64,000 nt of DNA from Litorimonas sp963972195 (GTDB taxonomy: Bacteria; Pseudomonadota; Alphaproteobacteria; Caulobacterales; Maricaulaceae), in the NCBI GenBank assembly GCA_963972195.1, contig CAXATH010000004.1:262223-326222 (forward strand), written 5' to 3'. The notes under the pieces are model-generated. The model did no database searches, had not been told where the DNA came from, and was given only the letters and a program-made list of their open reading frames with translations. Positions 8,399 through 17,599 of this stretch are shown piece by piece (within the stretch, counting starts at the first letter, position 1; every line of letters starts with the position of its first letter). Made by a program: the position numbers and the translations under genes.

Positions 8399-9145
8399 CT
8401 AACGATAGGTCATGCCGCCATCAACCATATACTGGCTGCCGGTGACATAGCTGCTATCGTCCGAGAGGAGAAAGGTCGCGACGGCTGCGACTTCTTCTGC
8501 TTTGCCGAGGCGGCCAAGGGCCACGTTACTTTTAATTTTTTCTACCATTTTCTCGACTTCGTCATCCGGCATATCAATGCTGTTGAAGAAGTTGGTTTCA
8601 ATCGGTCCGGGGGCAATTGTATTCACGCGGATATTTTTATCCGCCAGCTCTGCCGCCCAAGCCCGGGCCATGCCGGTAACGGCGCCTTTTGTCCCGGCGT
8701 AAACAGCGCCATTAGCCTGTCCGAGATAGGGCGACACACTCGCCGTGACCAAGACGGCTGACGGATCTGACATATGCTCTCTCAGCGCTTTTAAATGTAG
8801 AACGGGACCGCGCACATTGACCTGGTTCATCGCATCGAAAAAATCGGCATCGCTTTCTTCAACAGGTCTGAAATCTCCGTACCCTGCATTTAGAAAAACG
8901 GCGTCAAGTTTTCCGAAGTCTTTTGCCGCTTGGGCCAGGTCTTCGGCGGCCTGAACATCCGACGCATCATTTTTGAGAATGATAGCAGAATCCGGCAAGG
9001 CCTCTTTGGCGTCTTTGAGGTGGTCTTCGCTGCGTCCCGTCACGAGGACCTGGCCGCCTTCTTCTGTCACGCGCTTGGCCGTGGCCAAGCCGATGCCTGA
9101 ACTGCCGCCTGTGATAAGAACGTTTTTATTTGAAAATCTAGCCAT
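8399..9145 (-). CDS. SDR-family oxidoreductase
   Basis: A classical short-chain dehydrogenase/reductase of 248 residues. It has the NAD(P) loop TGGSSGIG (about 11-18), the NAG motif (LNAGYG), and the catalytic Ser and YAGTK (Tyr and Lys near 148-152). The C-terminal block ends in SSYVTGSQYMVDGGMTYR, which is standard for this family. The arginine in VTGRSEDH after the second strand suggests NADPH preference (inference). AAGGAG lies seven bases before ATG 9145. Substrate unknown. It is convergent with the CBU_0592-type gene and divergent from the flavin reductase gene. Confidence 0.88.
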   Translation of the reverse strand: MARFSNKNVLITGGSSGIGLATAKRVTEEGGQVLVTGRSEDHLKDAKEALPDSAIILKNDASDVQAAEDLAQAAKDFGKLDAVFLNAGYGDFRPVEESDADFFDAMNQVNVRGPVLHLKALREHMSDPSAVLVTASVSPYLGQANGAVYAGTKGAVTGMARAWAAELADKNIRVNTIAPGPIETNFFNSIDMPDDEVEKMVEKIKSNVALGRLGKAEEVAAVATFLLSDDSSYVTGSQYMVDGGMTYR

Positions 9146-9288
9146 TTGAGTCTCCTTAGTGATTGCCCTTTATCAAGAACTGAAGGGGTGAGAGGTTCCC
9201 GCTACTATGCGGTTGTGTGCAGAAAACCTGTTTTCCAATTCAATAATGACTGTTCTCTCTCGGGCGTCTTTCAGGTAACACCCGCGCC

Positions 9289-10560
9289 ATGACAGATATT
9301 TATGACTCCCTCACGCTACAAAGCGGCCGAACCCTCTCAAACCGTCTGTGCAAGGCGGCGATGGAAGAAAATCTGGCGGAGGCCGGACAAATCCCCGGCG
9401 AGGCTTTGTTCAATCTTTACTCGGCCTGGGCCAAGGGCGGGCCGGGAATGATATTGACCGGCAATGTGATGATTGACCCAACGGCGATGACCGGGCCGGG
9501 CGGAGTTGTATTGGAACAAGGCTCTCTTGCCGAAGAGGCCGCGCGAGAGCGTTTCGAAAAATGGGCCAAGATCGGCAAATCCGGCGGCGCCAAAATGGTT
9601 ATGCAAATATCTCATCCGGGGCGGCAGGTTTACGCCAGTATGGGAACCGAGGCAGTCTCCGCCTCTGATACCAAAGTGACCCTTGAGGGCCCGGCGGATA
9701 ATATGTTTGCCCAGGCCAGAGCCTTAACATCGGATGAGATTTTAGGTCTTATAAAACGTTTCGCCGATACGGCCCATCAGGCCGAACGCGCCGGATTTGA
9801 CGGCGTGCAATTACACGCGGCGCATGGCTATCTCATTGCGCAGTTCCTGTCCCCTCTGACGAATAAGCGGGAGGATGAGTGGGGCGGGTCGCTGGAAAAC
9901 CGTGCCAGGTTTTTGTTAGAGACGGTCCGCGCCGTACGGGCGCGTGTCGAGTCAAATTTCATCGTCGCAGTGAAACTAAATTCAGCTGACTTCCAGCGCG
10001 GCGGATTTGATGTCGGCGACGCCAAACAGGTCGTGGATTGGCTTGGCGGCGAAGCATTGGATTTTGTCGAGCTGTCCGGCGGTAATTACGAAAGCGCCGC
10101 GATGATGGGTCTGGCGGCCGATGGCCGCGCCCAGAGCACCAAAGAGCGCGAAATGTTCTTTCTCGATTTCGCTAAAGACATAGCCGCCGCGGCAACCATG
10201 CCGATCATGGTGACCGGCGGTGTGACACGCAAAGACACGGCGGAAGCCGCTTTGTCCGAAGGTGTCGATATAATCGGCCTTGCCCGCGCCATGGCGTATA
10301 ACCCAAATTTGCCGAATGACTGGCAGGAAGGACGCAATCTCAATACAAATATTGCTACGGTAAACTGGAAGAATAAAGCCCTGTTGTCTCTGGCCAATAT
10401 GGCGCTGGCCAAGGAGCAACTCAATCGGCTGGGCGCTGGCAAATCCGTGAAAAAGAAGCAGCGTCCTTTGCTGGCAACTTTGGCACAACAATTACGCACA
10501 ATAGGGCAGACAAAACGATATAAAGCTTGGCTAAAAGATAAAGAACTGAACGTTCTTTAA
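9289..10560 (+). CDS. NADH:flavin oxidoreductase / Old Yellow Enzyme family
   Basis: An FMN-containing TIM-barrel enzyme of 423 residues that reduces activated C=C bonds. Visible family motifs are QISHPGRQVY, FDGVQLHAAHGYLIAQFLSP (the His-x-x-His pair that binds the substrate carbonyl), NKREDEWGGSLENRARF, and the phosphate-binding end PIMVTGGVTRKDTAEAAL with GLARAMAYNP. It has only the FMN barrel, not the extra FAD/FeS half found in 2,4-dienoyl-CoA reductases. A basic C-terminal tail (about 385-423) is an addition. The physiological substrate is unknown. Confidence 0.9.
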   Translation: MTDIYDSLTLQSGRTLSNRLCKAAMEENLAEAGQIPGEALFNLYSAWAKGGPGMILTGNVMIDPTAMTGPGGVVLEQGSLAEEAARERFEKWAKIGKSGGAKMVMQISHPGRQVYASMGTEAVSASDTKVTLEGPADNMFAQARALTSDEILGLIKRFADTAHQAERAGFDGVQLHAAHGYLIAQFLSPLTNKREDEWGGSLENRARFLLETVRAVRARVESNFIVAVKLNSADFQRGGFDVGDAKQVVDWLGGEALDFVELSGGNYESAAMMGLAADGRAQSTKEREMFFLDFAKDIAAAATMPIMVTGGVTRKDTAEAALSEGVDIIGLARAMAYNPNLPNDWQEGRNLNTNIATVNWKNKALLSLANMALAKEQLNRLGAGKSVKKKQRPLLATLAQQLRTIGQTKRYKAWLKDKELNVL

Positions 10561-10572
10561 CGAACGCAAATG

Positions 10573-10597
10573 GGAACTATCCCTACCTAGCCCCGTT
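10573..10597 (+). promoter_or_regulatory. EcfG-type general stress promoter
   Basis: GGAAC at 10573-10577, exactly 16 bases, then CGTT at 10594-10597. This is a full match to the GGAAC-N16/17-CGTT consensus recognised by EcfG sigma factors, the general stress response of alphaproteobacteria. It lies 32 bases upstream of the ATG of a gene for a general-stress-type flavoprotein, with a strong ribosome site in between. Confidence 0.75.
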
Positions 10598-10628
10598 TTC
10601 TTTCCAGATAACTTAAAGGAGAGAACAC

Positions 10629-11123
10629 ATGGCAAACCTCGAAAAATTTCACGAAAACCCCCAAAAGCAATTACTGGAAGAACTCCAAGACGCCATGTGC
10701 GTTATGCTCGGCTCGACTGACGAAGACGAGCATATGCAGCCCATGACCCCGCAAATTGATCCGGATGAAAGCGTAATTTATTTTTACTCTGACCGCTTTT
10801 CCGAATTGGGAAAGACAATTGCGGTCAATCCCGGCACGGTTCATTTGTGCCATATCTCAAAAGATTACCAAGCTTGCGTCAAAGGGCGTCTGACCGCGCA
10901 TCACGACAAATCAACGATTGATAAATTCTGGGATCAGAAAGTGGCGGCGTGGTATCCCGAAGGCAAGGAAGATAAAAAGCTGATGATGCTCAAATTCGTC
11001 CCGCATGACGCCGCGATTTGGGCGTCAGACGCCAACCCTTTGACCTTTATCTACGAAATGGCCAAAGCCAATATTAAACACGAAGAGCCGGAGTTGGGTG
11101 AAATGAAGACCGTCGATCTTTAG
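10629..11123 (+). CDS. Pyridoxamine 5'-phosphate oxidase-like general stress protein
   Basis: A 164-residue split-barrel flavin-binding protein of the general stress protein 26 type. It has the strand pattern DAMCVMLGSTDEDEHMQPMTPQID - VIYFYSDRFSELGKTI - NPGTVHLCHIS - CVKGRLTAHHD and the DKFWDQKVAAWYPEGKEDKKLMMLKFVPHDAAIW segment typical of that family. It probably binds FMN or F420-like cofactor; the reaction is not established. A strong AAAGGAG precedes ATG 10629. The EcfG promoter at 10573-10597 implies induction in stationary phase or under stress, which agrees with the family name. Confidence 0.88.
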   Translation: MANLEKFHENPQKQLLEELQDAMCVMLGSTDEDEHMQPMTPQIDPDESVIYFYSDRFSELGKTIAVNPGTVHLCHISKDYQACVKGRLTAHHDKSTIDKFWDQKVAAWYPEGKEDKKLMMLKFVPHDAAIWASDANPLTFIYEMAKANIKHEEPELGEMKTVDL

Positions 11124-11144
11124 CGCCCATTTCAGATGAATATA

Positions 11145-11174
11145 AAAAAGCCCCGATCTTTTCGGGGCTTTTTT
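11145..11174. terminator. Bidirectional Rho-independent terminator
   Basis: A stem AAAAGCCCCGA with TCGGGGCTTTT and a short loop, flanked by A on the left and T on the right. It lies between the convergent stress flavoprotein gene and the DUF2177 gene, and can serve both strands. Confidence 0.85.
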
Positions 11175-11184
11175 ATGACTTTAG

Positions 11185-11586
11185 CTAAGCCGCGAATTTG
11201 AGCGTGGCCCAGGCCCCAACCGTGGCGCAGCTTCCGGTCAGGATGATACCCCAGAGAATATCGACAAAGACCATTTTTGAGGGCCAGTCCCGCAGAGTGG
11301 CCAGATTGGTCAGGTCGTAGGTCGCGTAACAGAAGAAGCCAAACAGAGCGCCGTAAAGTGTGGCTTTTAGAACTTGCTCCGCCTCGATGGCCGGACGGAT
11401 GGCGAAAAAGACAATCCCGACAATATACATAGCGTAGAAAACAATTGCGACAAACCAGTTGGGACTATCCGCCATCAGGCTCCCGAGCTGATTGGCGTAG
11501 AATTTCCGCGCAATGAGGCCGAGCCAGAGCATGTCTAAGGCGAAAAAAGCAATAAGCGTTGAAACGTAAGCAATCAGATAAGTCAT
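11185..11586 (-). CDS. DUF2177 family membrane protein
   Basis: A 133-residue integral membrane protein with four hydrophobic helices (about 3-24, 45-63, 75-95, 106-130). The opening LIAYVSTLIAFFALDMLWLGLIARKFYANQLG and the later ATYDLTNLATLRDWP are the recognisable DUF2177 signature. Function unknown. AAGGTG lies six bases before ATG 11586. It is on the minus strand downstream of glutamate dehydrogenase with an 89-base gap, so co-transcription is possible but not shown. Confidence 0.8.
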   Translation of the reverse strand: MTYLIAYVSTLIAFFALDMLWLGLIARKFYANQLGSLMADSPNWFVAIVFYAMYIVGIVFFAIRPAIEAEQVLKATLYGALFGFFCYATYDLTNLATLRDWPSKMVFVDILWGIILTGSCATVGAWATLKFAA

Positions 11587-11675
11587 AAATTCACCTTTTC
11601 CCCAATCCGGGTTCTGGTAAAGTTACGACGCTGTCGCAAAAAGAGTTTCAAATTTCCGCGCTGCTGGCAGAAACT

Positions 11676-13094
11676 TTAAAGTCCGATACTCCGGTAATGA
11701 AGCGCAATATCTTCAATCACGCTAAAGAAGGCGGCCGTGCGCATATCTTCCAGCTCCGGATTGTTTTCCAACGCTGTTTTGATATTCATATACGCCGCCC
11801 GCATGGTATCGTCCAAACCGGCGCGAACGAGAGCGAGCTCACCGGCGCCTTCAAGATATTCTTTCTTGAAGCTCTTCTTGAAGTTCATGCCCTGGCTTTC
11901 AAGGGCGTCAATCAGGATATGATATTTGCGTTCTTCGTTCCGGCGCTGAAGGCGGCCAAAACGGATATGGTTGACGTTTTTAACCCATTCGAAATAGGAC
12001 ACGGTCACGCCGCCCGCATTGGCGTACATGTCGGGGATGATGAACACGCCTTTATCGCGGAGGATCTTATCCGCCATCGCTGTGACCGGGCCGTTCGCCG
12101 CTTCGATAACAAGGTTAGCTTTAACGGCATGCGCGTTATCAACATTGATGACGCCTTCCAGCGCCGCCGGAATTAAGATGTCACACGGCTCGCAGATTGC
12201 GTCTGCATTGGGCTCTTCAAACACGCCGCCTGAAAATTTCGACATGTCTTCGCCGCTGGCGATATGTTCCTTAAGCGCGCGGATATCGATGCCTTTCGGA
12301 TTGCGGATAGTGCCGGCGCGCTCAATCACGCTGACAATCTTTGACCCGTCCTCTTCGGACAGGAAGAGCGCGGCGTGATAGCCCACATTTCCGAGGCCCT
12401 GGACGATGATTTTCTTGCCGTCGAGGTCTCCGCGCAATCCGGCCTTTTTAATGTCGTCGGGATGGCGGAAAAATTCGCGCAAGGCATATTGCACGCCGCG
12501 GCCGGTCGCTTCGACGCGGCCTTCAATGCCGCCCAAGTGGACGGGTTTACCGGTGACGCAGGCAATGGCGTCAATATTTTCATTATGCAGGCGGCGGTAT
12601 TCATCCATCATCCAGGCCATTTCGCGTTCGCCTGTGCCCATATCCGGGGCCGGCACGTTCAGGGAGGGATGGATCAAATCGCGGCGGGACAGTTCAAAGG
12701 TAAAGCGGCGGGTAATACGCTCCAGCTCTTCTTCGGTCCAGTCTTTAGGGTTAATGCACAAGCCGCCTTTCGATCCGCCAAACGGCACTTCCACAAGCGC
12801 GGTTTTATAGGTCATCAGTGCGGCCAGCGCTTCGACTTCGTCCTGATTGACATCGAGAGAATAGCGGATGCCGCCTTTTACAGGCTCTTTGTGCTCGGAA
12901 TGAACGGCGCGGTAACCGACAAAGGTATGAACCTCGCCCCGCAGCTTCACGCCGAAGCGGACCGTATAGGTCGCGTTACATACGCGGATCTTCTCAATCA
13001 TTTTCGGGGATAAATCGACAAAGCTCGCCGCGCGATTGAACATCACATCGACGCTTTGGCGGAAATTCAGTTCCTTGGAGGATGACTTAACCAT
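11676..13094 (-). CDS. Glu/Leu/Phe/Val dehydrogenase (glutamate dehydrogenase)
   Basis: A 472-residue member of the hexameric glutamate dehydrogenase family, which interconverts glutamate and 2-oxoglutarate with ammonia. Motifs in order: KGGIRY near residue 80, VEVPFGGSKGGLCINP with the catalytic-site Lys, NVPAPDMGTGEREMAWMMDEY with the active Asp, then the Rossmann nucleotide loop VQGLGNVGYHAA. The N-terminal segment is the usual length for the 430-480 residue class. NAD or NADP use cannot be told safely. AGGTAGGG lies before ATG 13094. The gene follows argG on the same strand, placing two nitrogen-metabolism genes together. Confidence 0.93.
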   Translation of the reverse strand: MVKSSSKELNFRQSVDVMFNRAASFVDLSPKMIEKIRVCNATYTVRFGVKLRGEVHTFVGYRAVHSEHKEPVKGGIRYSLDVNQDEVEALAALMTYKTALVEVPFGGSKGGLCINPKDWTEEELERITRRFTFELSRRDLIHPSLNVPAPDMGTGEREMAWMMDEYRRLHNENIDAIACVTGKPVHLGGIEGRVEATGRGVQYALREFFRHPDDIKKAGLRGDLDGKKIIVQGLGNVGYHAALFLSEEDGSKIVSVIERAGTIRNPKGIDIRALKEHIASGEDMSKFSGGVFEEPNADAICEPCDILIPAALEGVINVDNAHAVKANLVIEAANGPVTAMADKILRDKGVFIIPDMYANAGGVTVSYFEWVKNVNHIRFGRLQRRNEERKYHILIDALESQGMNFKKSFKKEYLEGAGELALVRAGLDDTMRAAYMNIKTALENNPELEDMRTAAFFSVIEDIALHYRSIGL

Positions 13095-13204
13095 AACCCT
13101 ACCTTTTTAAGACTTTCAGTTCGCTTAAAATTATTCTTCTGCGCTACGCCATTTCGAAGCAAACAAACAGACCTAATTTAAGCAAATAGCACAATATTCA
13201 TGCG

Positions 13205-13239
13205 GGCAATCACCCTATTCAGGTAAAACGGTGATTGCC
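13205..13239. repeat. 10-bp inverted repeat between argG and the dehydrogenase gene
   Basis: GGCAATCACC (13205-13214) and GGTGATTGCC (13230-13239) are a perfect inverted repeat with a 15-base loop. There is no T-run on either side, so it is either a weak transcription stop after argG or a protein binding site upstream of the glutamate dehydrogenase gene. I cannot decide between them. Confidence 0.5.
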
Positions 13240-13260
13240 GGAACAAAGTGTACGAGGTCG

Positions 13261-14484
13261 TTACCCGTTCTTTCCGGCTTTCCGGTCGCGGGCTTTTAAC
13301 AGGCGCAAACGCAAGGCATTGATCTTGATAAAACCGCCCGCATCCGCCTGATCATAGACATCATCTTCTTCGAACGTCACATGTTCCTGGGAGTAGAGCG
13401 AATAAGGGCTCTCGCGGCCCACGATATCAACGCTGCCTTTATAGAGCTTCAAACGGACTGTGCCCGTCACCAATTCCTGCGATGTATCAATAGCGGCCTG
13501 AAGCATTTCGCGCTCAGGGGAATACCAATATCCATTATAAACCAGCTCGGCGTATTTCGGCATGAGCTCGTCTTTCAAGTGCGCCGCACCTTTATCGAGC
13601 GTAATCTGCTCAATCCCGCGATGAGCCATCAAGAGGATTGTGCCGCCAGGGGTTTCGTAAATTCCGCGTGATTTCATGCCGACAAAGCGGTTTTCCAGCA
13701 AATCGAGACGGCCAATGCCGTTGGCGCCGCCGAGCTCGTTGAGTTTGGTCAGAAGCGCCGCAGGAGACAATTCTTCGCCGTCAATACTGACCGCGTCTCC
13801 GCGTTCAAACCCGACCGTAATATAGGTGGGCTTATCCGGCGCGTCTTCCGGCGCGACAGTGCGCTGATAAACAAATTCCGGGGCTTCTTCATTCGGGTCT
13901 TCCAAAGCTTTGCCTTCGGACGAGGTGTGGAGCAAATTGGCATCCACGGAAAACGGCGCTTCGCCGCGTTTGTCCTTGGCAATTTCAATGCCGTGCTTTT
14001 CCGCATATTCAATGAGTTTCGTGCGAGAGTTAAGATCCCATTCCCGCCAAGGCGCAATGACCTTGATATCTGGATCCAAAGCGTAATAGCCAAGCTCGAA
14101 GCGGACCTGATCATTGCCCTTGCCGGTTGCGCCGTGACAGACGGCGTCCGCGCCGACCTGATGCGCAATTTCGATTTGGCGTTTGGAAATGAGCGGTCGG
14201 GCAATCGACGTGCCCAGCAGATAAAGCCCCTCATAAACCGCGTTGGCCCGCATCATGGGGAACACGAAATCGCGGACAAATTCTTCCCGCAGGTCGTCGA
14301 TGAAAATTTCTTTCACGCCCTGCGCTTCGGCTTTGCGGCGGGCGGGCTCCAGCTCTTCGCCTTGTCCAAGGTCGGCGGTGAAGGTTACAACCTCGCAGCC
14401 TTTTTCTTCTTGCAGCCACTTCAGAATGATTGAGGTATCAAGGCCGCCGGAATAGGCGAGGACAACTTTTTTGGGTGCGGACAT
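13261..14484 (-). CDS. argG: Argininosuccinate synthase
   Basis: Condenses citrulline and aspartate with ATP to argininosuccinate in arginine synthesis. The 407 residues begin MSAPKKVVLAYSGGLDTSIILKWL, which contains the PP-loop SGGLDTS that binds ATP. CHGATGKGNDQVRFELGYYAL and APWREWDL are family hallmarks for substrate binding. The ATG at 14484 has AAGGAG nine bases upstream; an upstream in-frame TTG would add only two residues and is rejected. It is a monocistronic-looking gene followed by an inverted repeat. Confidence 0.98.
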   Translation of the reverse strand: MSAPKKVVLAYSGGLDTSIILKWLQEEKGCEVVTFTADLGQGEELEPARRKAEAQGVKEIFIDDLREEFVRDFVFPMMRANAVYEGLYLLGTSIARPLISKRQIEIAHQVGADAVCHGATGKGNDQVRFELGYYALDPDIKVIAPWREWDLNSRTKLIEYAEKHGIEIAKDKRGEAPFSVDANLLHTSSEGKALEDPNEEAPEFVYQRTVAPEDAPDKPTYITVGFERGDAVSIDGEELSPAALLTKLNELGGANGIGRLDLLENRFVGMKSRGIYETPGGTILLMAHRGIEQITLDKGAAHLKDELMPKYAELVYNGYWYSPEREMLQAAIDTSQELVTGTVRLKLYKGSVDIVGRESPYSLYSQEHVTFEEDDVYDQADAGGFIKINALRLRLLKARDRKAGKNG

Positions 14485-14581
14485 GAACAAGGCTCCTTAA
14501 GACGGCGCGTTCCTAGCGCATAACCGTTTACAAAAGATAGCCCCCCTTTTAAAGCAAAGTGATATTTTGAGAGGAAACGCC

Positions 14582-15880
14582 ATGGATTTTGATCTGGCCA
14601 CAGTACAGAGTCAGCTGGAAAATTGGCGAGACCAGATTTGGCTCTGGATGCAGACGCCGTCCTTTCTAGCGCAACTCAGCGCAATAGTGTTATCGATCCT
14701 GATAGCGCCGCTATTGGCGAAAATATTGCAACGGGCGATCCCGTTTTTCAGAAATGCACCCGCCGAGACCGTCAAATACCTGAAAGTCAGACAGGTCCTC
14801 TATAAAATAGGGGGGTTGCTGCGGGCTGTCTTGCTTGTGCTTCTTCTCGGGCTTTCGTCCAATATTTTGTTGGCGGTTCCGGCCTTTTCAGAGGACTGGC
14901 TGGTAAAGCTGGCACAAAGTCTGGCTGCCGTTTTTCTGGTTTACCGCGTCATAAAGGTTTTCCTGACGGATGCCTTTTACCGCAAGCTCGCGCTTTGGGT
15001 CTTGGTGCCGCTCAGCCTAATTATCGTTCTTGGCTATTTCGATGAATTCAAAGCCTTATTGAGCGGAACGGTTTTGCTCCCGATGGGGAACAATCCGATT
15101 ACAGCGATGACGGTTGTGAAGCTCGTTGTGTTCGGTTTTTTATTTTTCTGGGTCGGCAATCTTTCCAATGTAAAAGGCCAGTCGGCAATTCGGTCACAAG
15201 AGAATCTGGATGCCGGCGTTCGCGAAATTGTCGCCAAGCTCTTTCAAATAGTTCTATTCGTGATCATCTTTTTCCTTGTTGTCGGGGCGGCGGGAATCCC
15301 GCTGTCAGGTTTGGTGGTTGTTTTCTCTGCTCTTGGCCTCGGCATTGGGTTTGGATTGCAGCCGATTGCCGCGAATTTTATTTCCGGCCTCATCATCCTC
15401 TTTGACCGGTCTGTTAAGATCGGAGATTATGTCAATATGGAAGGCGAAATGTTTGGTCGGGTCAAAGCCATTAATATCCGCTCGACCACCGTGGCGACGG
15501 CGGATGGAAAAGACATCATCGTTCCGAATACAAAATTTACTGAAGATGCGTATGAAAACTGGACCCACGACAATCCCCTGCAGCGTTATGAAGTGGATTT
15601 CGGCGTGGCTTATGATACCGATCTAGACGCTCTTGTTCCGCTGATACGCGACGCCGTATTAGAACATGAGGATGTCCTGAGTGACCCGGATGTGCCGAGT
15701 GTGGAGTTTCGTTCTTTTGGGGATAGTGCAATTAATATGTGCGTCGAGTTTTGGGCCGAAGGTATTGATGACGGACCGAATAAATTCACGTCCGATGTCG
15801 GCATGATAATTTGGCGAACGCTCAAAGCCAACAACATCGAAATTCCGTTCCCGCAGCGCGTGGTTAAGAATATTAAATAA
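14582..15880 (+). CDS. MscS-type mechanosensitive ion channel
   Basis: A 432-residue membrane protein. Hydrophobic helices cover about residues 22-45, 68-110, 120-165 and 180-250. The pore-lining helix and beta-domain entry are seen in GLGIGFGLQPIAANFISGLIILFDRSVKIGDYV (residue about 255-290), followed by RVKAINIRSTTVATADGKDIIVPNTKF, the highly conserved MscS beta domain. These channels release solutes on hypo-osmotic shock. ATG 14582 has GAGGAAAC in front; an earlier TTG at 14567 would include the ribosome site and is rejected. The gene is divergent from argG. Confidence 0.93.
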   Translation: MDFDLATVQSQLENWRDQIWLWMQTPSFLAQLSAIVLSILIAPLLAKILQRAIPFFRNAPAETVKYLKVRQVLYKIGGLLRAVLLVLLLGLSSNILLAVPAFSEDWLVKLAQSLAAVFLVYRVIKVFLTDAFYRKLALWVLVPLSLIIVLGYFDEFKALLSGTVLLPMGNNPITAMTVVKLVVFGFLFFWVGNLSNVKGQSAIRSQENLDAGVREIVAKLFQIVLFVIIFFLVVGAAGIPLSGLVVVFSALGLGIGFGLQPIAANFISGLIILFDRSVKIGDYVNMEGEMFGRVKAINIRSTTVATADGKDIIVPNTKFTEDAYENWTHDNPLQRYEVDFGVAYDTDLDALVPLIRDAVLEHEDVLSDPDVPSVEFRSFGDSAINMCVEFWAEGIDDGPNKFTSDVGMIIWRTLKANNIEIPFPQRVVKNIK

Positions 15881-15980
15881 AAAGAATTCTTTGCCTGCTT
15901 TTAAAGATGTATGACGGGCCTGCACGTCGAAGACGTGGTTGTAACTTGAGAATTTCGCTTAAACACGGTCTGATAAAATT

Positions 15981-17036
15981 ATGCTCTGGCTAGATGCTTT
16001 ATTACGGATATCTACCGTGACGCTTTTATTGCTCTCGGCAATTCTTGCGCTACGGGATAAATGTTGTTGGCGGCCCGCAATCTTCGTCGTGCTAACCGCT
16101 TTGGGGTCAGCCGGAATGTTGATTGCCACAGCCCCCGAAATCTTGAGGCCGCCATTCCCCCTATTAGTTGTTGCAAGCCTTTTTGAGGCCGGCGCCATTG
16201 TTTTTGCCTGGTGGTTTGGGCTTGCCATCTTTCGGGACGACTTTAAGCTTAAATGGCCACATTGGGCGATTTTTTTCGCCTTTATCACGCTAACGCTCCC
16301 ACGAAGTTATGCGCAAATTGTGGAGTCCTACACCTATCCCGCATTTTTATTAATCGCATTTTATGTGTTTTCTCTGGCGCTTATGGGCCATCTTGTCTTT
16401 ACCGTAACCCGCGAGGGCCGAGACGACCTCGTCGCGACACGGCGCCTTTATCGGGCCTATTTTATCGGCGGCGTTGTGGCGTCTGTTACCTTCTCTATTC
16501 TAACCGAGAATATCTGGAATCCATTTTACGAAGGTCAATTAACGTTCATCAAGCCGTTGGTCGTTTTTCCTCTGGCCCTTTGGTTTACACTCTGGCTTAC
16601 TCGGATCGATCTAGACAGTATGGAGTTTCAGCACGACCATATTGACCTCGCCGACGGCGAAGCAGCGATAGACCCGCGCGACGAGTTTTTATTGCAAAAG
16701 CTCACGGCGGCAATGGAAACGGATAAGATTTACCGCGAGGCCGGTATGACGATCCGGAGCCTGGCCGAACATCTGGACGCCCCCGAGCACAGGCTGCGGG
16801 CTCTAATCAATCAGGGGCTGGGCTATCGGAACTTTTCTGCCTTCGTGAATAGTTATCGGATTAATGCGGTGAAAGCCGACCTTCAGGATCCGGAGAAATC
16901 ACGCATACCCGTTCTGACGCTAGCGATGGATGTGGGATATAATTCTCTTGCCCCGTTCAACCGGGCCTTCCGGGCCATGGAAGGGATGACACCTACAGCT
17001 TATCGACAGAAACTTAACGAGCAAAAGGGGTCCTAG
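15981..17036 (+). CDS. Membrane-anchored AraC-family transcriptional regulator
   Basis: 351 residues. The N-terminal ~215 form six or seven hydrophobic segments. The C-terminal ~100 form an AraC-type helix-turn-helix domain: MTIRSLAEHLDAPEHRLRALINQGLGYRNFSAFVNSYRI is the first HTH and VLTLAMDVGYNSLAPFNRAFRAMEGMTPTAYRQ the second, including the usual P-x-x-[FY]R ending. Such fusions sense a signal in or at the membrane and regulate nearby genes. The signal is unknown. A 150-base gap and then a small secreted protein gene follow; that gene is a possible target. Confidence 0.85.
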   Translation: MLWLDALLRISTVTLLLLSAILALRDKCCWRPAIFVVLTALGSAGMLIATAPEILRPPFPLLVVASLFEAGAIVFAWWFGLAIFRDDFKLKWPHWAIFFAFITLTLPRSYAQIVESYTYPAFLLIAFYVFSLALMGHLVFTVTREGRDDLVATRRLYRAYFIGGVVASVTFSILTENIWNPFYEGQLTFIKPLVVFPLALWFTLWLTRIDLDSMEFQHDHIDLADGEAAIDPRDEFLLQKLTAAMETDKIYREAGMTIRSLAEHLDAPEHRLRALINQGLGYRNFSAFVNSYRINAVKADLQDPEKSRIPVLTLAMDVGYNSLAPFNRAFRAMEGMTPTAYRQKLNEQKGS

Positions 17037-17187
17037 CGACCTGATTGATATTGAAAACATCCGATTGATTTTAAAATCGACTGGTCTTTTTCGGTATCAA
17101 CAGGATTTTTCATTCGAAAACCGTCACCTTGCTTATCAGACGAACGCCAACGGTTTGGCTCGACTTATAATCTTAAAGGAGATTGTT

Positions 17188-17520
17188 ATGACGAAATTAA
17201 ACGCCCCCCTGAAACTTGCTGCCATCACCGCGCTTGGCGCCGGCTTATTCGCCGCTACCCCGGCTTTCGCTGCCTCAAACGGCGACGTAGAAAAATGCCG
17301 CGCCGCTCTCACAGAGCAGTCTGAAATGGATATGTCGAACTACCGTCTCAGCTACGATCGTGAGGAAGGCAACCGGACAAAGACCATTTATTTTACAGCC
17401 GTGTCCACGGATGGCGGTGAGGATTTAAATGTGACTTGCACGATTAAACGCTCAAAAGTTTTAGCAGTAAATGACGGAACCAAAGAGATTTCCTTGCTCG
17501 CCTCGAACGACAAGAAATAA
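17188..17520 (+). CDS. Small secreted protein, function unknown
   Basis: A 110-residue protein with a clear signal peptide (LKLAAITALGAGLFAATPAFA, cut after residue 29). The mature part is about 80 residues, has two Cys (C in VEKCRAAL and in VTCTIKR) that could pair, and several short beta strands (KTIYFTAVS, LNVTCTIKR). I do not recognise a family. ATG 17188 follows AAAGGAG at good spacing; a longer frame starting at 17065 is rejected because the ribosome site and signal peptide fit only the shorter start. A terminator follows. Confidence 0.7.
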   Translation: MTKLNAPLKLAAITALGAGLFAATPAFAASNGDVEKCRAALTEQSEMDMSNYRLSYDREEGNRTKTIYFTAVSTDGGEDLNVTCTIKRSKVLAVNDGTKEISLLASNDKK

Positions 17521-17571
17521 TTACCTCAGGGTATAATGATTTGGGCAAAGCCCGCTCTATTTCCCGAAACT

Positions 17572-17599
17572 CGCCCTTCTTTTTAGGAGGGCGTTTTTT
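17572..17599 (+). terminator. Rho-independent terminator
   Basis: Stem CGCCCTTC with GGAGGGCG, then seven T. It lies 50 bases after the small secreted protein gene, and the T-run overlaps the last bases of the convergent mtgA. Confidence 0.8.

Noticed and set aside
17166..17171. TATAAT -10 box before the small secreted gene
   Set aside because: A start from this box would fall in the ribosome site; there is no matching -35 at the right distance.
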